Source: Trematomus loennbergii
Taxonomy: Eukaryota > Chordata > Actinopteri > Perciformes > Nototheniidae
DNA: 64,000 nt
Direction of reading: 5' to 3'
Assembly: GCA_012861695.1 (NCBI GenBank)
Contig: JAAOOA010000051.1
Coordinates: forward strand, 379,501-443,500
The translations under genes were made by a program, and so were the position numbers. A model generated the notes under the pieces. The model made no database searches. It was not told the origin of the DNA and was given only the letters and a program-made list of their open reading frames with translations. Numbering within the stretch: position 1 is the stretch's first letter; the number at the start of each line of letters is the position of its first letter. Shown piece by piece: positions 42,100-55,045 of this stretch.

Positions 42100-42480
42100 T
42101 TTCCCCTTCTTCTCTCGGATTCTCTAAAACTATGAGGTTTATTGGCGGTTGTCAACCACCGCGAATAGGTACATTACCGCCACCTATTGGACTGGAGTGT
42201 GGATCATTAGATTGGCAGGATCAAAATAAATGAAAAACACTACATTCTCTCTATAATTCTGGTTGCCTTTTGGATATGTTTTGAAAAGGCTGAATACTTT
42301 GTCTGATGATCTTTCCTAGCAGATTCCCCATGGTAAGGCTGAGCTTTTTCATCAGCTAAACCTGAAAACTAACACTCTTCTCTCATCTTCATCCTTGTGG
42401 CAGTCTATTAAAACATGTTTGACAGTTTCCGGTTTATTGCAGTCTTTACACAGTCCAGTGGGCTACACGATGTGGGCCGG
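42100..42480 (-). mobile_element. LINE ORF2 C-terminal fragment
   Basis: On the - strand reads CKDCNKPETVKHVLIDC followed by HKDEDERR and a stop, a CX2CX7HX4C cysteine motif typical of the C-terminus of some non-LTR retrotransposon ORF2 proteins. It ends about 100 bp upstream of adprm. Family not determined. Confidence 0.6.
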
Positions 42481-42713
42481 TCGGATAAATCCCTAGCACC
42501 CCCCATAATCATAATCTATAATCCAGGATATGATCGTGATGATTTTTAATACTGACAAGGCTTATTTTTTTCAGGCAGAATTACAATAACTTGTTACAGT
42601 CGGCTGTTAAACCCAGCGCTCAAAATTGGTCAGCCTGAATGAAAATTACGATAAATAAAAATAAGATAATCAATATATATAGATGAAAAGTTGTATGTGG
42701 TCCGATTTGTTGT

Positions 42714-42790
42714 TCAGAATCAGAATCAGAATACCTTTATTAGTCCCAGAGGGGACATTTACGTTGTTACAGCAGAAAAAGAGCCAAAGA
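42714..42790. mobile_element. SINE/LINE 3' tail (cagaatcagaatacctttatt)
   Basis: cagaatcagaatcagaatac followed by ctttattagtcccagagggg is a common teleost retroposon tail; a related copy is at 8190-8260. Confidence 0.6.
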
Positions 42791-42831
42791 CAGCTTAATG
42801 TTACGTAGAAGCATGCATAAAAAAGTATTAA

Positions 42832-43902
42832 AGGTCCCATGTCATGCTTTTCTGGTTATTACCCGTCCCCTTGTGTGTTATTAGCTTTTTATCTTTTATG
42901 CATGTAAACCAGGGGTGTCAAACTCAAGGCCCGGGGCCAAATCCGGCCCGTGACTTCATTTTCTGTGGCCCCACAAGAGCTTGCAAACAATATTATATGT
43001 TTATTATACGGTTACATGATGATTTACAGAAGCACGTTGCCCATAAACTACATGTCCCACAATGCATCTCAAATTTGACTTTTTTCTCAGAATTTGACTT
43101 TTTTTCTTCTAAATATGTCTTTTTTCTTAGAATGTGCCCTTTTCTCAGAATTTGACTCTTTTTTTAAATGTTAGTTCCTTTTTTTTAAATGTCATTTCTG
43201 TTTTTTGATTTTGACTTTTTTCCAGAATTTGGCTTTTCTTTTTAAATCATTTTGTGACATGCGCACTGAAGAGACTTGCAATTATTTGCCCCAGACTTCT
43301 GCTTTCAGACGTAGTTAATTATGAAGTTATTACCCTATCCAATAATAATCCAATGCAGAGGCAATAATGTAATATAATACATTATTTTATATATATATTT
43401 ATATATGTATTTTTATATAGTCTTAAAGTTACAACCGGCCCTTTGAGTGTAGCCATAATGCTGATGTGGCTAGTGGAGCATCGCAGATGGGGTGCCCCCT
43501 CATCACCCCCCCTTCCTGCGTCCATTCGCGATGTCTCGCTGTCTCGCAGCAACCTGGAAACCACACCAGTAAGCCAGCTCACACTGTCCCCTCCTCGCAG
43601 CAGTGAGCCTCGCAGCATTCTCATCTGTTTGTCATTACTGGTGTCATTTTCTGGTTGCTAACGCCATTGTAACACATAATCACTGATGTTCCGCTGTAAC
43701 GGTGATGGACTCATCAGAACAGAGTGGGCTCATAGGGAGGGGGTCAGGAGCTCCAACAAGGCGTTTAGGACAGAGAGTGAATACACATACTATACAGAGA
43801 TGCTGTATGAGAAACCAATGTGAGTTTGGAAAATTGCACAATTTAAATCTATTCTAGACCTCAACAATGGAATTATGATCAGTAGAAATGGCCATGGGAC
43901 CT
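42832..43902. mobile_element. piggyBac-like MITE (aggtcccatg family)
   Basis: Starts aggtcccatg and ends catgggacct, with TTAA at both junctions (42828-42831, 43903-43906). Interrupted by a hAT-like element from 42910. Confidence 0.8.
42910..43463. mobile_element. Nested hAT-like element
   Basis: Left end caggggtgtcaaactcaagg is a typical hAT MITE terminus. The right end, cggccctttgagtgtagcc ... gctg, is a degraded inverted form. Target duplication not clear, so the right boundary is approximate. Confidence 0.6.
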
Positions 43903-43906
43903 TTAA

Positions 43907-44418
43907 AGTAAAAAAAAAAGAATTTATAATAGAATAAAAAATAGAATAAAATAAAAAGTTACACAATTTACAAAATACACATCCTGTAACCATGGGCGCC
44001 AGAGATTGTCTTTTGGGGGTGCTGTTGGGTAGCTTGACATTTCATAGAGGGTGTTCAAACATGTAGGGTTTCCCATTAAGGTACCGGTCGCTACAGTTGA
44101 ATTTTCTACTGCAACACTCCCCACACGCACACACACAGTATATCAGCGACAGTTACAATGAAGGCTCGATAATCAGCTCACGGCATATAGGTGTAAGCAG
44201 GGTGTAGTGATATTTTTTATAAGTGGGTGGTGGACCTAACATCCTCTAGGGGGTCCGGGGGCATGCTCCCCCGGGAAGATATGTAATATAAATATTGAAG
44301 TTAAAAGCATCAATCTGGTGCACTGTGAGAGCAACATGAAGAGATCTATGGATACATCTCTCAACACCCATATGAAACAGAACTGTAAACAGATTTACTT
44401 TTTATTTTCTCTCGCTCA
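43907..44418. other. Unassigned repeat-like sequence
   Basis: Contains tcctctagggggtccgggggcatgctccccc, also hinted at 15537-15560, so likely part of an interspersed repeat. No gene. Confidence 0.4.
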
Positions 44419-45056
44419 TGTTGGGTTCAGAATTCCAGAAAAGACAGACAACTTCTAAATGTAACTATTTATTGTAAAGAGAGCAAAATATATATATCAC
44501 TTGGCCAAGGACTCCGTCACGTCCTAGAAATCACAGACAGCAAAGCTGTAATCTGTCAGTCTATTTCCGGACAAGAGCCTCGAACCTCGTGCGTGCATAC
44601 ATTTTATTACACAGGGCGTTGCCCGTACATTTATGATTGGTCAAGACTAGCTGAAGAGATACCATGGTTTAGACTTGGTTCTCTTTGGTTGGTGCGCAGA
44701 CTCAGATAGAGTCTCTTGGCAACACAACCTTCCAATCAGCATTCGGCCGGCCTGTGGAAGTCCCTCCCTACTCTGGCGCCATCATACGTAATTTTTTTTT
44801 TCTGAAGCTTTCTGCAGATATAGTGGAATCTTCATAATGCTGCTTCCTAGCTGTGTGTGGGAGCGAGTGATGTCCTGTTTATGAATAACTCTTTGTATTC
44901 TTCCAGTGTCTGCACCTGACCTTGCTACTCTGTATTGTAGGCTAAAGACGTCTATTTATTCCTAAATCACAGCACATAAATGAGCACTATAAGCTTATAA
45001 TGTAATAATAAGTCAAAAATCAGTCTTTCTAATGTTATATACAAATAGACTCCACA
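44419..45056 (-). mobile_element. LTR (copy A) preceded by a polypurine tract
   Basis: Begins tgttgggttcagaattcc and ends actccaca on +, so it has TG...CA ends in either orientation. On - an AATAAA lies near the distal end, and the sequence just before the LTR start on - (45057-45080) is purine-rich (gtgtgaaaggagggatt). This suggests the 3' LTR of a - strand retroelement whose body lies above 45057 but has no recognisable coding sequence. Shares sequence with 61744-62129. Confidence 0.65.
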
Positions 45057-47008
45057 AATCCCTCCTTTCACACCTTTTAAGGTGTGAATCTAATCTACGT
45101 CTATTTTTCTTTTTACTGCGTCTCTGGTGTAATTTATGAATCTCTGTAAATTATAAATGGTGTGCTTATTATTTCTAATATTAATGTTTTCTAGACCTCC
45201 TATTTGTCCAGTGCAGCTTCAGAATCTTAATACTTGGCCTGTGCCAATGTTATAAACAAAATAAAACTCCAACATCTTTAGGTGAACTAAATAACATATT
45301 TCAATAGCTCTGAATTTCTGATGAGCATCTGTATTATTCCTAAATAAAATCCTTGAAATCCTATTTAAAATCTAAATAATAATGAACTACTCATGTTTCT
45401 GGTAAAGTCACACACTAATGTTATGGATTCAACATCTACTAAAATCATGATACTGTCAAAGTGAATGATTTCCTCAGTGTCTGTCCTGTAAGGATAAATC
45501 CCATCAATTGCACCTGGCAATACTGCTTCTACCTGTCAGTGCTCAGCTGAAAAAATGAATGCAGAAATCCAACATACTGTCATCAAATGTCTTTCTATTA
45601 TGAATTTAAATGGCCCTTGTGAAACTAGTCTTGAATTCATTGCTATCCCCATAATGACCTAAACAATAAAGTCTATGGCTTTACTTCTAATTATTTACCA
45701 GGCTAGAGACAGGGTGTTGTCTAAATTGAATTCTGTCTCATTACATTACTATGTTTTAGCTTAACTTAACTTAACTGTAATATGTTCATTCTACATTTCA
45801 AACCCCACTTACTCTAATATCTGTTAAAATATCCACATTACAAAATTGTTCCATTATCACAGGTCAACTTCTTTGATATTCCCATTCTGGACTCACATCT
45901 CTCACAGTAGCCCCTTGGCCACTGCTTCTGCATCTGCGTTACCTGTTATAATTCAATCAATATCTAGAAACACGTCAACATTCATCAAACAGTATCTTAT
46001 GGACATGGGGCAGGTTCATTCTAAAACTGTCAATCAATGGTCAGATTGAACATTCGAGTTGGAGCGGCAGGTTTCTTTCAGTCCCTAATTGAAAAATGTA
46101 GATTGTGAATTTGACAGCCATGTTGATATAATACATTATTCACACACTCCCCTTTTTACACATGAACTCATGTGTAACAAAATCCTGTATGGGAAGAAAA
46201 CCTTCAGGTAATCAGTGATTATAAGAAAATATCAAACATTATTCACAAATGTACATCCAACACTTCAGTGAAAGGAAGTGTTTCTCTCCATTTTTCAGTC
46301 CTAAAAGAAACAGAATCTTCAGATTTTAGTTTGAGCTTCACATTTTGCAAACCGCCACCTCCTGTGGGAGTAAAATATCATCAAGTAGATTAGAAACGGG
46401 TCACATGTGCGGTTTTCCAATTTTGTGGAATTTTAGGAAACCTCTCGTTTCCCACACAGAGCCCCAGAATAATGTGTTAGTCCAAAAACATGCTTGGAGT
46501 TATTGTTCTAAAATCATGCAGTTGCACTGATCACATGCAGACATACATTCACACTCACACTGTCTAGTTGTAAAGTCAAGTTTGGTCAGGTACACCCCAG
46601 AGTCCGTCATTGACAGTGCTTTTCTCAAGTCACACTGTCAGTCAGGGTCAAAGGTCATTTGGTCTCAGTCTTTTTGGTCATGTGTCATGCTCTGCAGAGA
46701 CTTTGATATTTCAGCATAGGCAGATATTCTTTGTCTACAAAAATCTGGCATATATGGAGCGCCATCATTTATTAATTCACAATTACAACTATAATTTTCA
46801 AGATATCTCTAACTTTTCATTGGGACAGCTGCTTCCCACATTTCCTGAAATTTGTTAGCCAACATTTTCACTTCCTTATAGTACTACTACTGCAGTTTAT
46901 TAACACCTAATCTATATTAAAATGTCTGATAGATCTATTTCAGAAACTTGTGCACATAATTATTTTCTTGAGTCAAAACATTAATAGGATCTGCGAAGCT
47001 CTGCCATT
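45057..47008. other. No gene seen
   Basis: AT-rich sequence without convincing exons. It may include decayed internal sequence of the LTR element at 44419-45056. Confidence 0.4.
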
Positions 47009-48055
47009 CAAATTCAAAAGCTTTTTATTGTCATTGTACAGAATACAACGAGATTTATAGTCACTGCTCCAGCGAGTGCTTTAAAAACAGACATATTAAA
47101 ACACAGATTAAAAGGTCTGACAGTTACGACCAGCAAGTAGTGCACACAGCTTCGGATCGTCATGTAGATGAGCAGGATTAATAAATAAATAAATAAATGA
47201 ATAAAATAGAATTATGATAAAATATATATGATAAATATGACAGTGTATACATAGAGACAGACCATGATTATTGCACAGTGGGGATATGGGGGGTTATTTT
47301 TGTGTGTTTAATGTCCTAATGGCCCATGGGAAGAACTGTTTGTGAGTCTGGAGGTGCGGGCTTTCAGTGAACGGTAGCGCCGGGCCGAGGGCAGCAGGTC
47401 GAACAGATGACGGGCTGGGTGGGATGAGTCCTTCAGGATGGAACTGGTCCTCCTGAGGCAGCGAGAGCTGGTGATGTCTTCCAGGGAGGGCAGAGGGCAG
47501 CCAATAATCCTCTGGGCCGTGTTAATGACCCTCTGCAGAGCCTTCCTGTCGGCAGCCGAGCACCCTGCATACCAAGCAGAGATGCAGTATGTGAGGACGC
47601 TCTCAACTGTAGAGCGATAGAAGGTCACCAGCAGCTTCTGATTCAGATGGTTCTATCTGAGCAGTCTCAGGAAGTACAGTCGCTGCTGGGCCTTCTTTAT
47701 CACTGCCGTGGTGTTTGTGTTCCAGGTGAGCTCCTGGGAGATGTGGATCCCAGGAATTTAAATGAAGGCACCCTCTCTACACAGTCCCCGTTAATGTAGA
47801 GGGGGGCGTGGTCTATGCTGGTTCTCCTGAAATCGATAATGATTTCTTTAGTTTTTATTGAGTTTAGCAGTAGGTTGTTGACCGCGCACCATTCCGTCAG
47901 TTTCTGGACCTCCTCTCTATAGGCTGTCTCATCCCCTCCTGAGACGAGCCCGATGACGGTGGTGTCGTCTGCATATTTAATTATGGTGTTTGAAGGGTAG
48001 GTGGGAGAGCAGTCATGCGTGTATAATGCATACAGGAGTGGACTTAGCACACAGC
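47009..48055 (-). mobile_element. L2/CR1-like LINE, 3' part of reverse transcriptase
   Basis: On - the frame at 48050-47700 contains KYADDTTVIGLVSGGDETAY (the YADD catalytic box) and LLLNSIKTKEIIIDFRR; the frame at 47628-47308 reads MTFYRSTVESVLTYCISAWY ... ADRKALQRVINTAQRIIG, the C-terminal part. The 3' tail (complement of 47009-47050, tttattgtcattgtac) is typical of L2-like LINEs. 5'-truncated at about 48055 and frameshifted between the two segments. Confidence 0.88.
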
Positions 48056-49065
48056 AGAACTCCTTTTTAAAATGATTTCAACCATTGTAACATATTTACT
48101 CCAAAAAACTCTTTCAGTAAACCATTTTCTCCTATAAATTGAAATACTCACATGTTACAAACACCATATCTTTCACACACTACAAAAAGAACATCTCCAT
48201 ATATTCCCCGTTTAAATCCCACTGTTACTTAGAACAACAGTAAAAACCAGCAGAGAGCATACTAACAGATCACAACAATGTAAATTGACCCAAGAGTAGG
48301 CCTATGTTTTCTTTCTATTATAATTATTAATATAATCACTTTTAGTGAACACTTATTCGTATTATCTAAATGCCCTGTCCATAATCCAGACATGCAAATT
48401 GTTTGAGTATAAAATGTGTTTATCCCTATCTGTTTATACTCTAAAGATTCTTTAAATTATTATGGATTAATTACTAATCCCTTTTGTACTTCTGATCAAA
48501 ATTATTTATGTGTAATGCTTTAAATATACAAATATGTGCTAAATGTATTAGTTCTAAAATTGAACACTAGTGTATAAAATAATATACAATATGTCCACCA
48601 GATGAAGCCAAACCTTAATGTATCCTTAATCTCTCTTTTTTACGCACCACACCCTGTTGTATACGTTCTTTGTCCTTTTCACTCTGACTTCTCCATTTTA
48701 CAAAACCTCTCCTTATTTCACACTTTCTTATCTATTTTTTCTGTTCTTTTAATCAAACAGCGTAAAAAGTCTTCGTCAATTAGCAACAAAATGCTAAATT
48801 TGCTGTTCTTTTAATCAAACAGCGTCAAAAGTCTTGGTCTTTTTTGCAATCAAATGCTATATTTTCTGCCCTAAGTTCTCCCTGCCACCATTTTTAGGAT
48901 ATTATAGTAAGTTCATAGGAAGGAATGAGACAATTAAGGAGTCGTCACTGACTTAACGTAATCACCCTTTTAAACCTATGCCGTCTCTGACGGGCTATCT
49001 CAGAAAGTCTTCACTTACTATAAATATCTTACTTTAAATCCAATCACTTGCCCTATTCTTCGTTT
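48056..49065. other. No gene seen
   Basis: AT-rich sequence; one short internal duplication (ctgttcttttaatcaaacagcgt at about 48740 and 48803). No exon. Confidence 0.5.
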
Positions 49066-49665
49066 TTCTGTATGGTCCTAGACTCGCTACATTCAACACT
49101 TTGGTAGGGTCTCTGACTCTCTACGCATAACACTTCTGTACGGTCCCAGACTCGCTACATGTAACACTTCTGTACGGTCCTAGACTCGCTACATTTAAAC
49201 ACTTCTGTATGGTCCTAGACTTGCTACATTTAACACTTCTGTACGGTCCTAGACTCGCTACATTTAACACTTCTGTACGTCCTAGACTCGCTACATTTAA
49301 ACACTTCTGTACGGTCCTAGACTCGCTACATTTAACACTTCTGTACGGTCCTAGACTCGCTACATTTAAACACTTCTGTATGATCCTAGACTCGCTACAT
49401 TTAACACTTCTGTGGTCCTAGACTCGCTACATTTAAACACTTCTGTACGGTCCTAGACTCGCTACATTTAAACACTTCTTTATGATCCTAGACTTGCTAC
49501 ATTTAACACTTCTGTACGGTCCTAGACTCGCTACATTTAACACTTCTGTACAGTCCTAGACTCGCTACATTTAAACACTTCTGTACGGTCCTAGACTCGC
49601 TACATTTAACACTTTGTACGGTCCTAGACTCGCTACATTTAACCCTTTGGTAGGGTCTCTGACTC
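49066..49665. repeat. 34-bp minisatellite, about 17 copies
   Basis: Unit close to tagactcgctacatttaaca followed by cttctgtacggtcc, with one-base length variants (34/35 bp; ttaac vs ttaaac). Terminal copies at both ends carry tttggtagggtctctgactc, so the array is bracketed by a shared variant. Confidence 0.95.
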
Positions 49666-50509
49666 ATTAAAGCATGTGCACACTTATCAGAAATATATCC
49701 TTTGCTCCCCACACATTTCAGTTGTCTTGTATTTTTACATTACCTCCTCTTTCATCCACCAACACTCACAGTTTCTAAACGTCCAGGAGCGACGCTTGGT
49801 CAGGGTCCCGTGGCGTGCAGTTGGGACGCGCCAAGGCTCCTTCAGCTTCATAAACGGACGCAAAGAGCTTTCAACTGATTGCAATGTATTCCCATTGGCG
49901 GCGGTATTTGACGCTCATGGAAGCACCGCATCGGTCCATGTCGGCGGCTGTTTAAAGGCAATGTGAGCGTCCATTCCCATTGGATAACGGAGGATTTAAC
50001 ACCCGGAAGTAACTATTCTCCTTACTGTCGATTGATTTTACAGTGATATCTGCACTACTCATCAACTAAAAAACACCAGATTATCCTTGTTAATCATAAA
50101 TCTAATCGCCAGAAGCAAAATGCTAACATTATGCAAAAACGAACAACAGCCGAGTACAGCAGGGTCGCACGACTTCAACGTCACGCCAACTTAAGATCAA
50201 TATTCAAAAATACAGATTCAAAATTGTACAAGTTGAAGCGTTTGTTTTAACAGTTTGCAAGAGCGCAGGTACTTGCTTTCAAGCAGAACAGGGCCAAACA
50301 AACTTAGTGGGAGTGTTTACGTGTTCGGCGTAATGACGTACAACGTCCTCGACAACTTCTGTAGTCCTATTCAGCCACTTAACAACCATCGTTTTTCAGA
50401 CACGTAAACTCTTCAAAAATCACCAGTGGGGTCACTGCTGATGAAAATCACGACATGAAATATCATGTCGTAGAACAAAACGTGATCCGTCTCTTAAATT
50501 TGTGTCATT
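49666..50509. other. No gene seen; probable decayed repeats
   Basis: GC-richer segment at 49775-49990 (cgacgcttggtcagggtcccgtggcgtg ...) resembles transposon sequence, but neither family nor ends can be defined. Confidence 0.4.
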
Positions 50510-50512
50510 TCA

Positions 50513-50595
50513 TTTCATTTCAAACCTTTATTTAACCAGATGGTCCCATTGAGATCATAGATCTCTTTTTCAAGGGAGACCTGCAAACCACAGAC
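50513..50595. mobile_element. Retroposon tail (tttatttaaccagatggtccc)
   Basis: aacctttatttaaccagatg followed by gtcccattgagatcatagat is a common vertebrate-fish retroposon 3' end. Confidence 0.55.
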
Positions 50596-50934
50596 CTTAT
50601 TTCGAGCTATTTTCCAAAAACTAGTTAAAAAAACCCATTGACTCTGAGACAAAGGGGCCAATAGAACCTGGCCCCTCCCCGTCAACCAATAGGAGAAGAC
50701 TTTAGACTTGTACAGAGATAATAAAATGTGATGTAACCAAGACCTCGGGACTTCTTCCTGTGGAGCTGAGAGACAGAAACGACATTTTATGTGGGCTGTG
50801 GTTACAGTGAAATAGGTGAAGACCTCGGCCGAGTACTTTTGCAGACTTATCTTATCATTGTATTAATAAACGCTGTTAACTTGGCGAGAAGCTTCCTGGA
50901 TTGTTTTCAGCTACTCCTACCTCAAATTATAGAA

Positions 50935-51320
50935 ACACAACACTTCCGGTCTAGCGGGCATGGGAATGGCGGCATAGAGTGACAGGCTCCCGACAGTGAA
51001 AACTCAAAGTTGCCCGTTTTAACTCGAATTACCCAGGAAACGCTTTACAGCAAGCACATACACGGCGGGAGAAGTATTATGCCTAAAAGAGTTAAGAAAA
51101 GTCTCGCACCAACAAAGGAACATGACGAAAAGGAAGAAGGTAAACTGTCACGAACTAGTAGAATTGGACGACACGCAGCCGGACTTTGACTCGGAGCCGA
51201 ACGGTGAACCTAACTTGGCTTTAATCTTGATGGAGCTACGAGAACTTAGAAAGGACTTTGGTCAAGAACTGAGCGGCATAGAAGAGGATATTAGTAAAAT
51301 TGGTAAAAGAGTGGAATAAG
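50935..51320 (+). mobile_element. 5' fragment of an L1-like LINE (ORF1 start)
   Basis: A GC-rich leader is followed by a 65-codon frame at 51122-51319 with LMELRELRKDFGQELSGIEE DISKIGKRVE, the N-terminal coiled coil seen in L1-type ORF1 proteins. An upstream frame from about 51079 (MPKRVKKSLAPTKEHDEKEE) overlaps in another phase. Truncated soon after. Confidence 0.5.
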
Positions 51321-51446
51321 CAGATTGTAGCAGGCACACTGGGCTCAGGAAACTGCCCCACGCTCTGCTAAGCCTTGAACTCACCACAGAAGTAGGTCAA
51401 CTCCTCCCCCAGACCCAACCTCCTAATTAGCTCAGGGGGTATTTAA

Positions 51447-54014
51447 TGCCGCGTTTACTATACGGCCTCGCTCGGCCCCGCTCGGTATGGCTGGGCCGCG
51501 ATTGGCCTCGTTAGGACCAGCTCACTTTATGGCGCGTTTCCATTACAGTTTAGGAACAGGGGTAGTATCTATAGTAACGCAGTATAGGCGGAGCGACGCT
51601 GCTTAAAACTGCCGTGACGTCATCTTCAATGCGACACAACAATGGGGATGTGAAGATGTGAAAGCGATCGTTTGCTTGTTTTTTGCTGTGTGGTTTATTA
51701 TCACAAGAAATAGACAAGAGTTGTTTCGAAAGAGGCGACGTATAGCAAGACGAGGTATAGAAGAAGCTGACGCGAGAGTTCGGGCAGTCCTCCTACGCCG
51801 CAGAGACTACAGGACGACTCGAATCACTACTAACTACAATGCTACTTGGTAAGCTAACGTTCGCTAACTAGCAATGTGTTTAGGCTCACGCTCCCTATAC
51901 GACCAAAGTATTTCAAGTATTTAATTAATTGTAGCTACCACTTTTACGTATTAAAATATGTATGCTTTTGTTTGTGTATTTCAGAAGTTACCGACCGAGC
52001 TACCGAGTGGTGGAATGTGATTGTTCCATCTTTCACACACTCAGTGGGTGGAGAACTTCAGGATGCCTGAGGAAAACCTACGTTCATTACATGAATTCAA
52101 AAGAGGGCATTATGAACAGAAAACAGCGAAGTTGTCATTCAGGAATTAAGGTGTTTAAAAATGTGTAAAACTGATGTGTTTTTTCATGTTTGCAAAATGT
52201 AATACATGTTTATTCATTGATAAAAGCAATAAATACTGAGGACATTGTGAGAAAGCGACATTTGTGTATAAAATGAAAAGGCGGAATTGTATAATATATG
52301 TTAAAAACCGGAATGTTTTGCTCGTTATAAGTTAGTCAACATTACATTACATGTTACTTGGGTCTGATGCGCTACCTGAATACCTAGAATGTATAATGTA
52401 ATACCTAAATATTCATTGTATTGAACATAAATACATCTTTTCTTTTTCACATACATGTGTTTGTCAAATTATTTAAACCAAAAAAATGTTATCAGAATTG
52501 ACTATTTAGTAAATATTTGAATTTCAAGCACCAGTACTGCCCCCATAATAATAATAATCTAATAAATTAAGCAAATATCAAAGCAAACTATAAACATAAA
52601 TACAAAAGTGTAAAACACAACAGAACTATATTCATAAATGCAAGTGTAAAAAATTGTTAACATGGATGGAGGCTAAAGTATCCACAGCATAAAATAATAT
52701 GATTATGATGGTTTGTCTGAAAGACACAGCCTCAAGGTTCAAGGTTTTTTATTTTGTCATACGAACATAGCTAGTGTAGTTATGACAATGAACATCTTAG
52801 GTCACAGGCTCCTCCAACAGTGCAACACAATAACCCAGATCAACAGAAATATAGTGCAAGTAAATATTAAGCGCTGTGCACCGCTCTCTTTGTATAGGTG
52901 TTTTTTTGTTCTCTTCTCTTTGAAATATATAAGCAATGTGTTTGAGTCTAGCACAACGAGGGTATTACAATTGAGTAATTTTTACTACATGTATTTATCA
53001 TGTATTCTTAATACCATTATGTAATGTTATGTTTTAGAGGAGGACCTCAAGCTAGCAAACTCAATTTCAAACAGTATGCAGAGTTGTCCTGCTAAAGAGT
53101 TAAAATGTATTATTTAACCAAGTATTTATTCTCTTATTTGCTTTAATTGCAACAGATGATAAAGGTTTCACTGTGATAAGTATTCTCTTAAATCCATAAA
53201 CCCCTGTACAGTGCTTTGTGGACGATGGTGTTTATGATATTTCTGACTGCAGAGGGACGCCTAGATGATGCCATCTTTCTGTGTGATCGCTGGTGGGTGC
53301 AATTATTTATCAACAAGCAATAAGATAAGACATGGCATTGATTCTGCTGGGCCAGTTGCCGTTCCTGCAGGGCCAGATCGTCTCCTCCTCGGTTTGTGCT
53401 GTTGATGCAGAGGACGTTGTTCGGAACTGTTCCTCCTCGCTAGTCCCAATGTAATCATCTAGAACAGAAACATGACTTGTAAATTCCACAAACTACTGCA
53501 GCACAATACTATAAATAGCAACAACAACTATAGAAAAGACAAACTGAACGTAAACAATGGCACATATGGTGTTAGCAAACAATAGCTCTCGCTAATGCTA
53601 TCTGCCTAGCTAGCCTTCGGGGCTCCATAAAATCATGGGTTGTCGAACATAAATGTAAGGATAAAATAGACTTATTTGTTAGAAGTGAGCTTTAGAACAG
53701 ATAGGGACACAAAGCAGGGACACAAAGCTTTCAAGCAAATAACAGCGTTAGCAAAAACTACCATGCAGACTCCAGTAACGCCGTTGCGCGCAGATTGTGA
53801 CGATTCTCTCCGACCAATCAGCAGCCGAGAGCGTTGACGTCACAAACTCAGCCCGGTTGTCTTTGGCCCTGGCCCCACGATTTTATGAGGCCAGAAAAAC
53901 TGTGAATTAGGACCCGCCGGCCGGTACTAGGCCAAGTGGAAACGCAACCACAAACGGGCCGCTGACGTCACAGCCCTCTTAAACCGGGCTGCGGGCTGTA
54001 GTGGAAACGCGCCA
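51447..54014. mobile_element. TIR element (tggcgcgtttccact family), 2.6-kb copy
   Basis: Left end tgccgcgtttactatacgg and right end tagtggaaacgcgcca are inverted, flanked by TAA on both sides (51444-51446, 54015-54017). Shares terminal ~200 bp modules with 30593-31353. The interior has short frames (64 aa at 51658-51852, basic, with FRKRRRIARRGIEEADARVR) and a possible spliced gene remnant, but no recognised transposase. TSD fits PIF/Harbinger. Confidence 0.75.
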
Positions 54015-54017
54015 TAA

Positions 54018-55045
54018 GGCACCTGTGGACTCATAGCAGTCCTTTTGCTTCAGTGCTGCCTGCCTGTTGCGACATGGCCACCTCTTTGGACTTTAGGGTA
54101 GGTAATTTAGTAGGTTTTATGTTTGATCAGCCACTCAATGTCCTGATGTGCATTTCATATTTACTGACTGGGTTGCGTTCACTTTTATTAGTCTTCTGTC
54201 AGCCTGTCTTCCTGCTCCACCTTGTCTCCCCTTGAGTGTTGGTGAACTGAAGCTCCTGTTAAGGCATTAGTTATATTGATTAGTGGTAAGTAGCGTGCAA
54301 CAAGTACCTGAGGTAAATGATTAACTACTTATTACTGTATTGTGAAACTAATGTACAATGTGTTCATCCTAGGTGGTTATGAGCTGCTGCTTTGCTTTGC
54401 TTTGCTTTTAGCTGCTTTGCTGTGGTGTTATATTTGGAATGTAGTGTATTTTAACGTGGACCAACCAAGCCCCCAGGAAGTGCGCCGGACTCTGATGACA
54501 ATATTCGTTGTGGCCAAACGGCGGTACTACACTTCCGTTAGGTTGCTGGGCCCGGAAACACTTTTTCCCATTGACTTATATTGGGAAAGAGTGGTCTGTA
54601 AATCGTTGGATAATTTTTTTTAAACTAAGTAAACAACCCAGTATGAACGTTTGTATCGCCCTTATTAAAAACATTCGGTCCTCAAGTTGTAAAATGTGCT
54701 AATAACGTTATTCTGAGAGTTATTTCGCTCTGCATTATGAACGCGCATTAAACCCACGGGACCGCGCCGCCCGGCACGTTCATGTTACGTGTTCAGTACT
54801 ACATGCGTTTTACCTTTACCCATGGATGCACAATAAGAACGGACCCATATCGCTTTACCGTTCGGGTGTTCAGAGCAGAGCTCCCTGTTGGAGCGGCAGA
54901 GCGTGATGTGAACAGAAAAATGTTTCTGTCGCAATATTATTTAAGGAATCGTTGAGCTAGCTAACTAGCATACATTGTCACTATCTGCTAACGTTAGCTT
55001 TAGCCTTCGTTTTCTAATAGTTTTTTTCATAGGCTATAAACAGAG
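54018..55045. other. No gene seen
   Basis: Includes a segment at 54480-54960 (ggccaaacggcggtactacacttccg ...) that looks like a decayed transposon. The region 60600-60870 has similar gcatgccgggtaatctgtgacg-type sequence, so the DIRS element may lie inside an older repeat. Confidence 0.35.

Noticed and set aside
49209..49421. 70-codon frame over the 34-bp satellite
   Set aside because: Repeat-derived frame; the unit length is not a multiple of three and the frame survives only by length variants.
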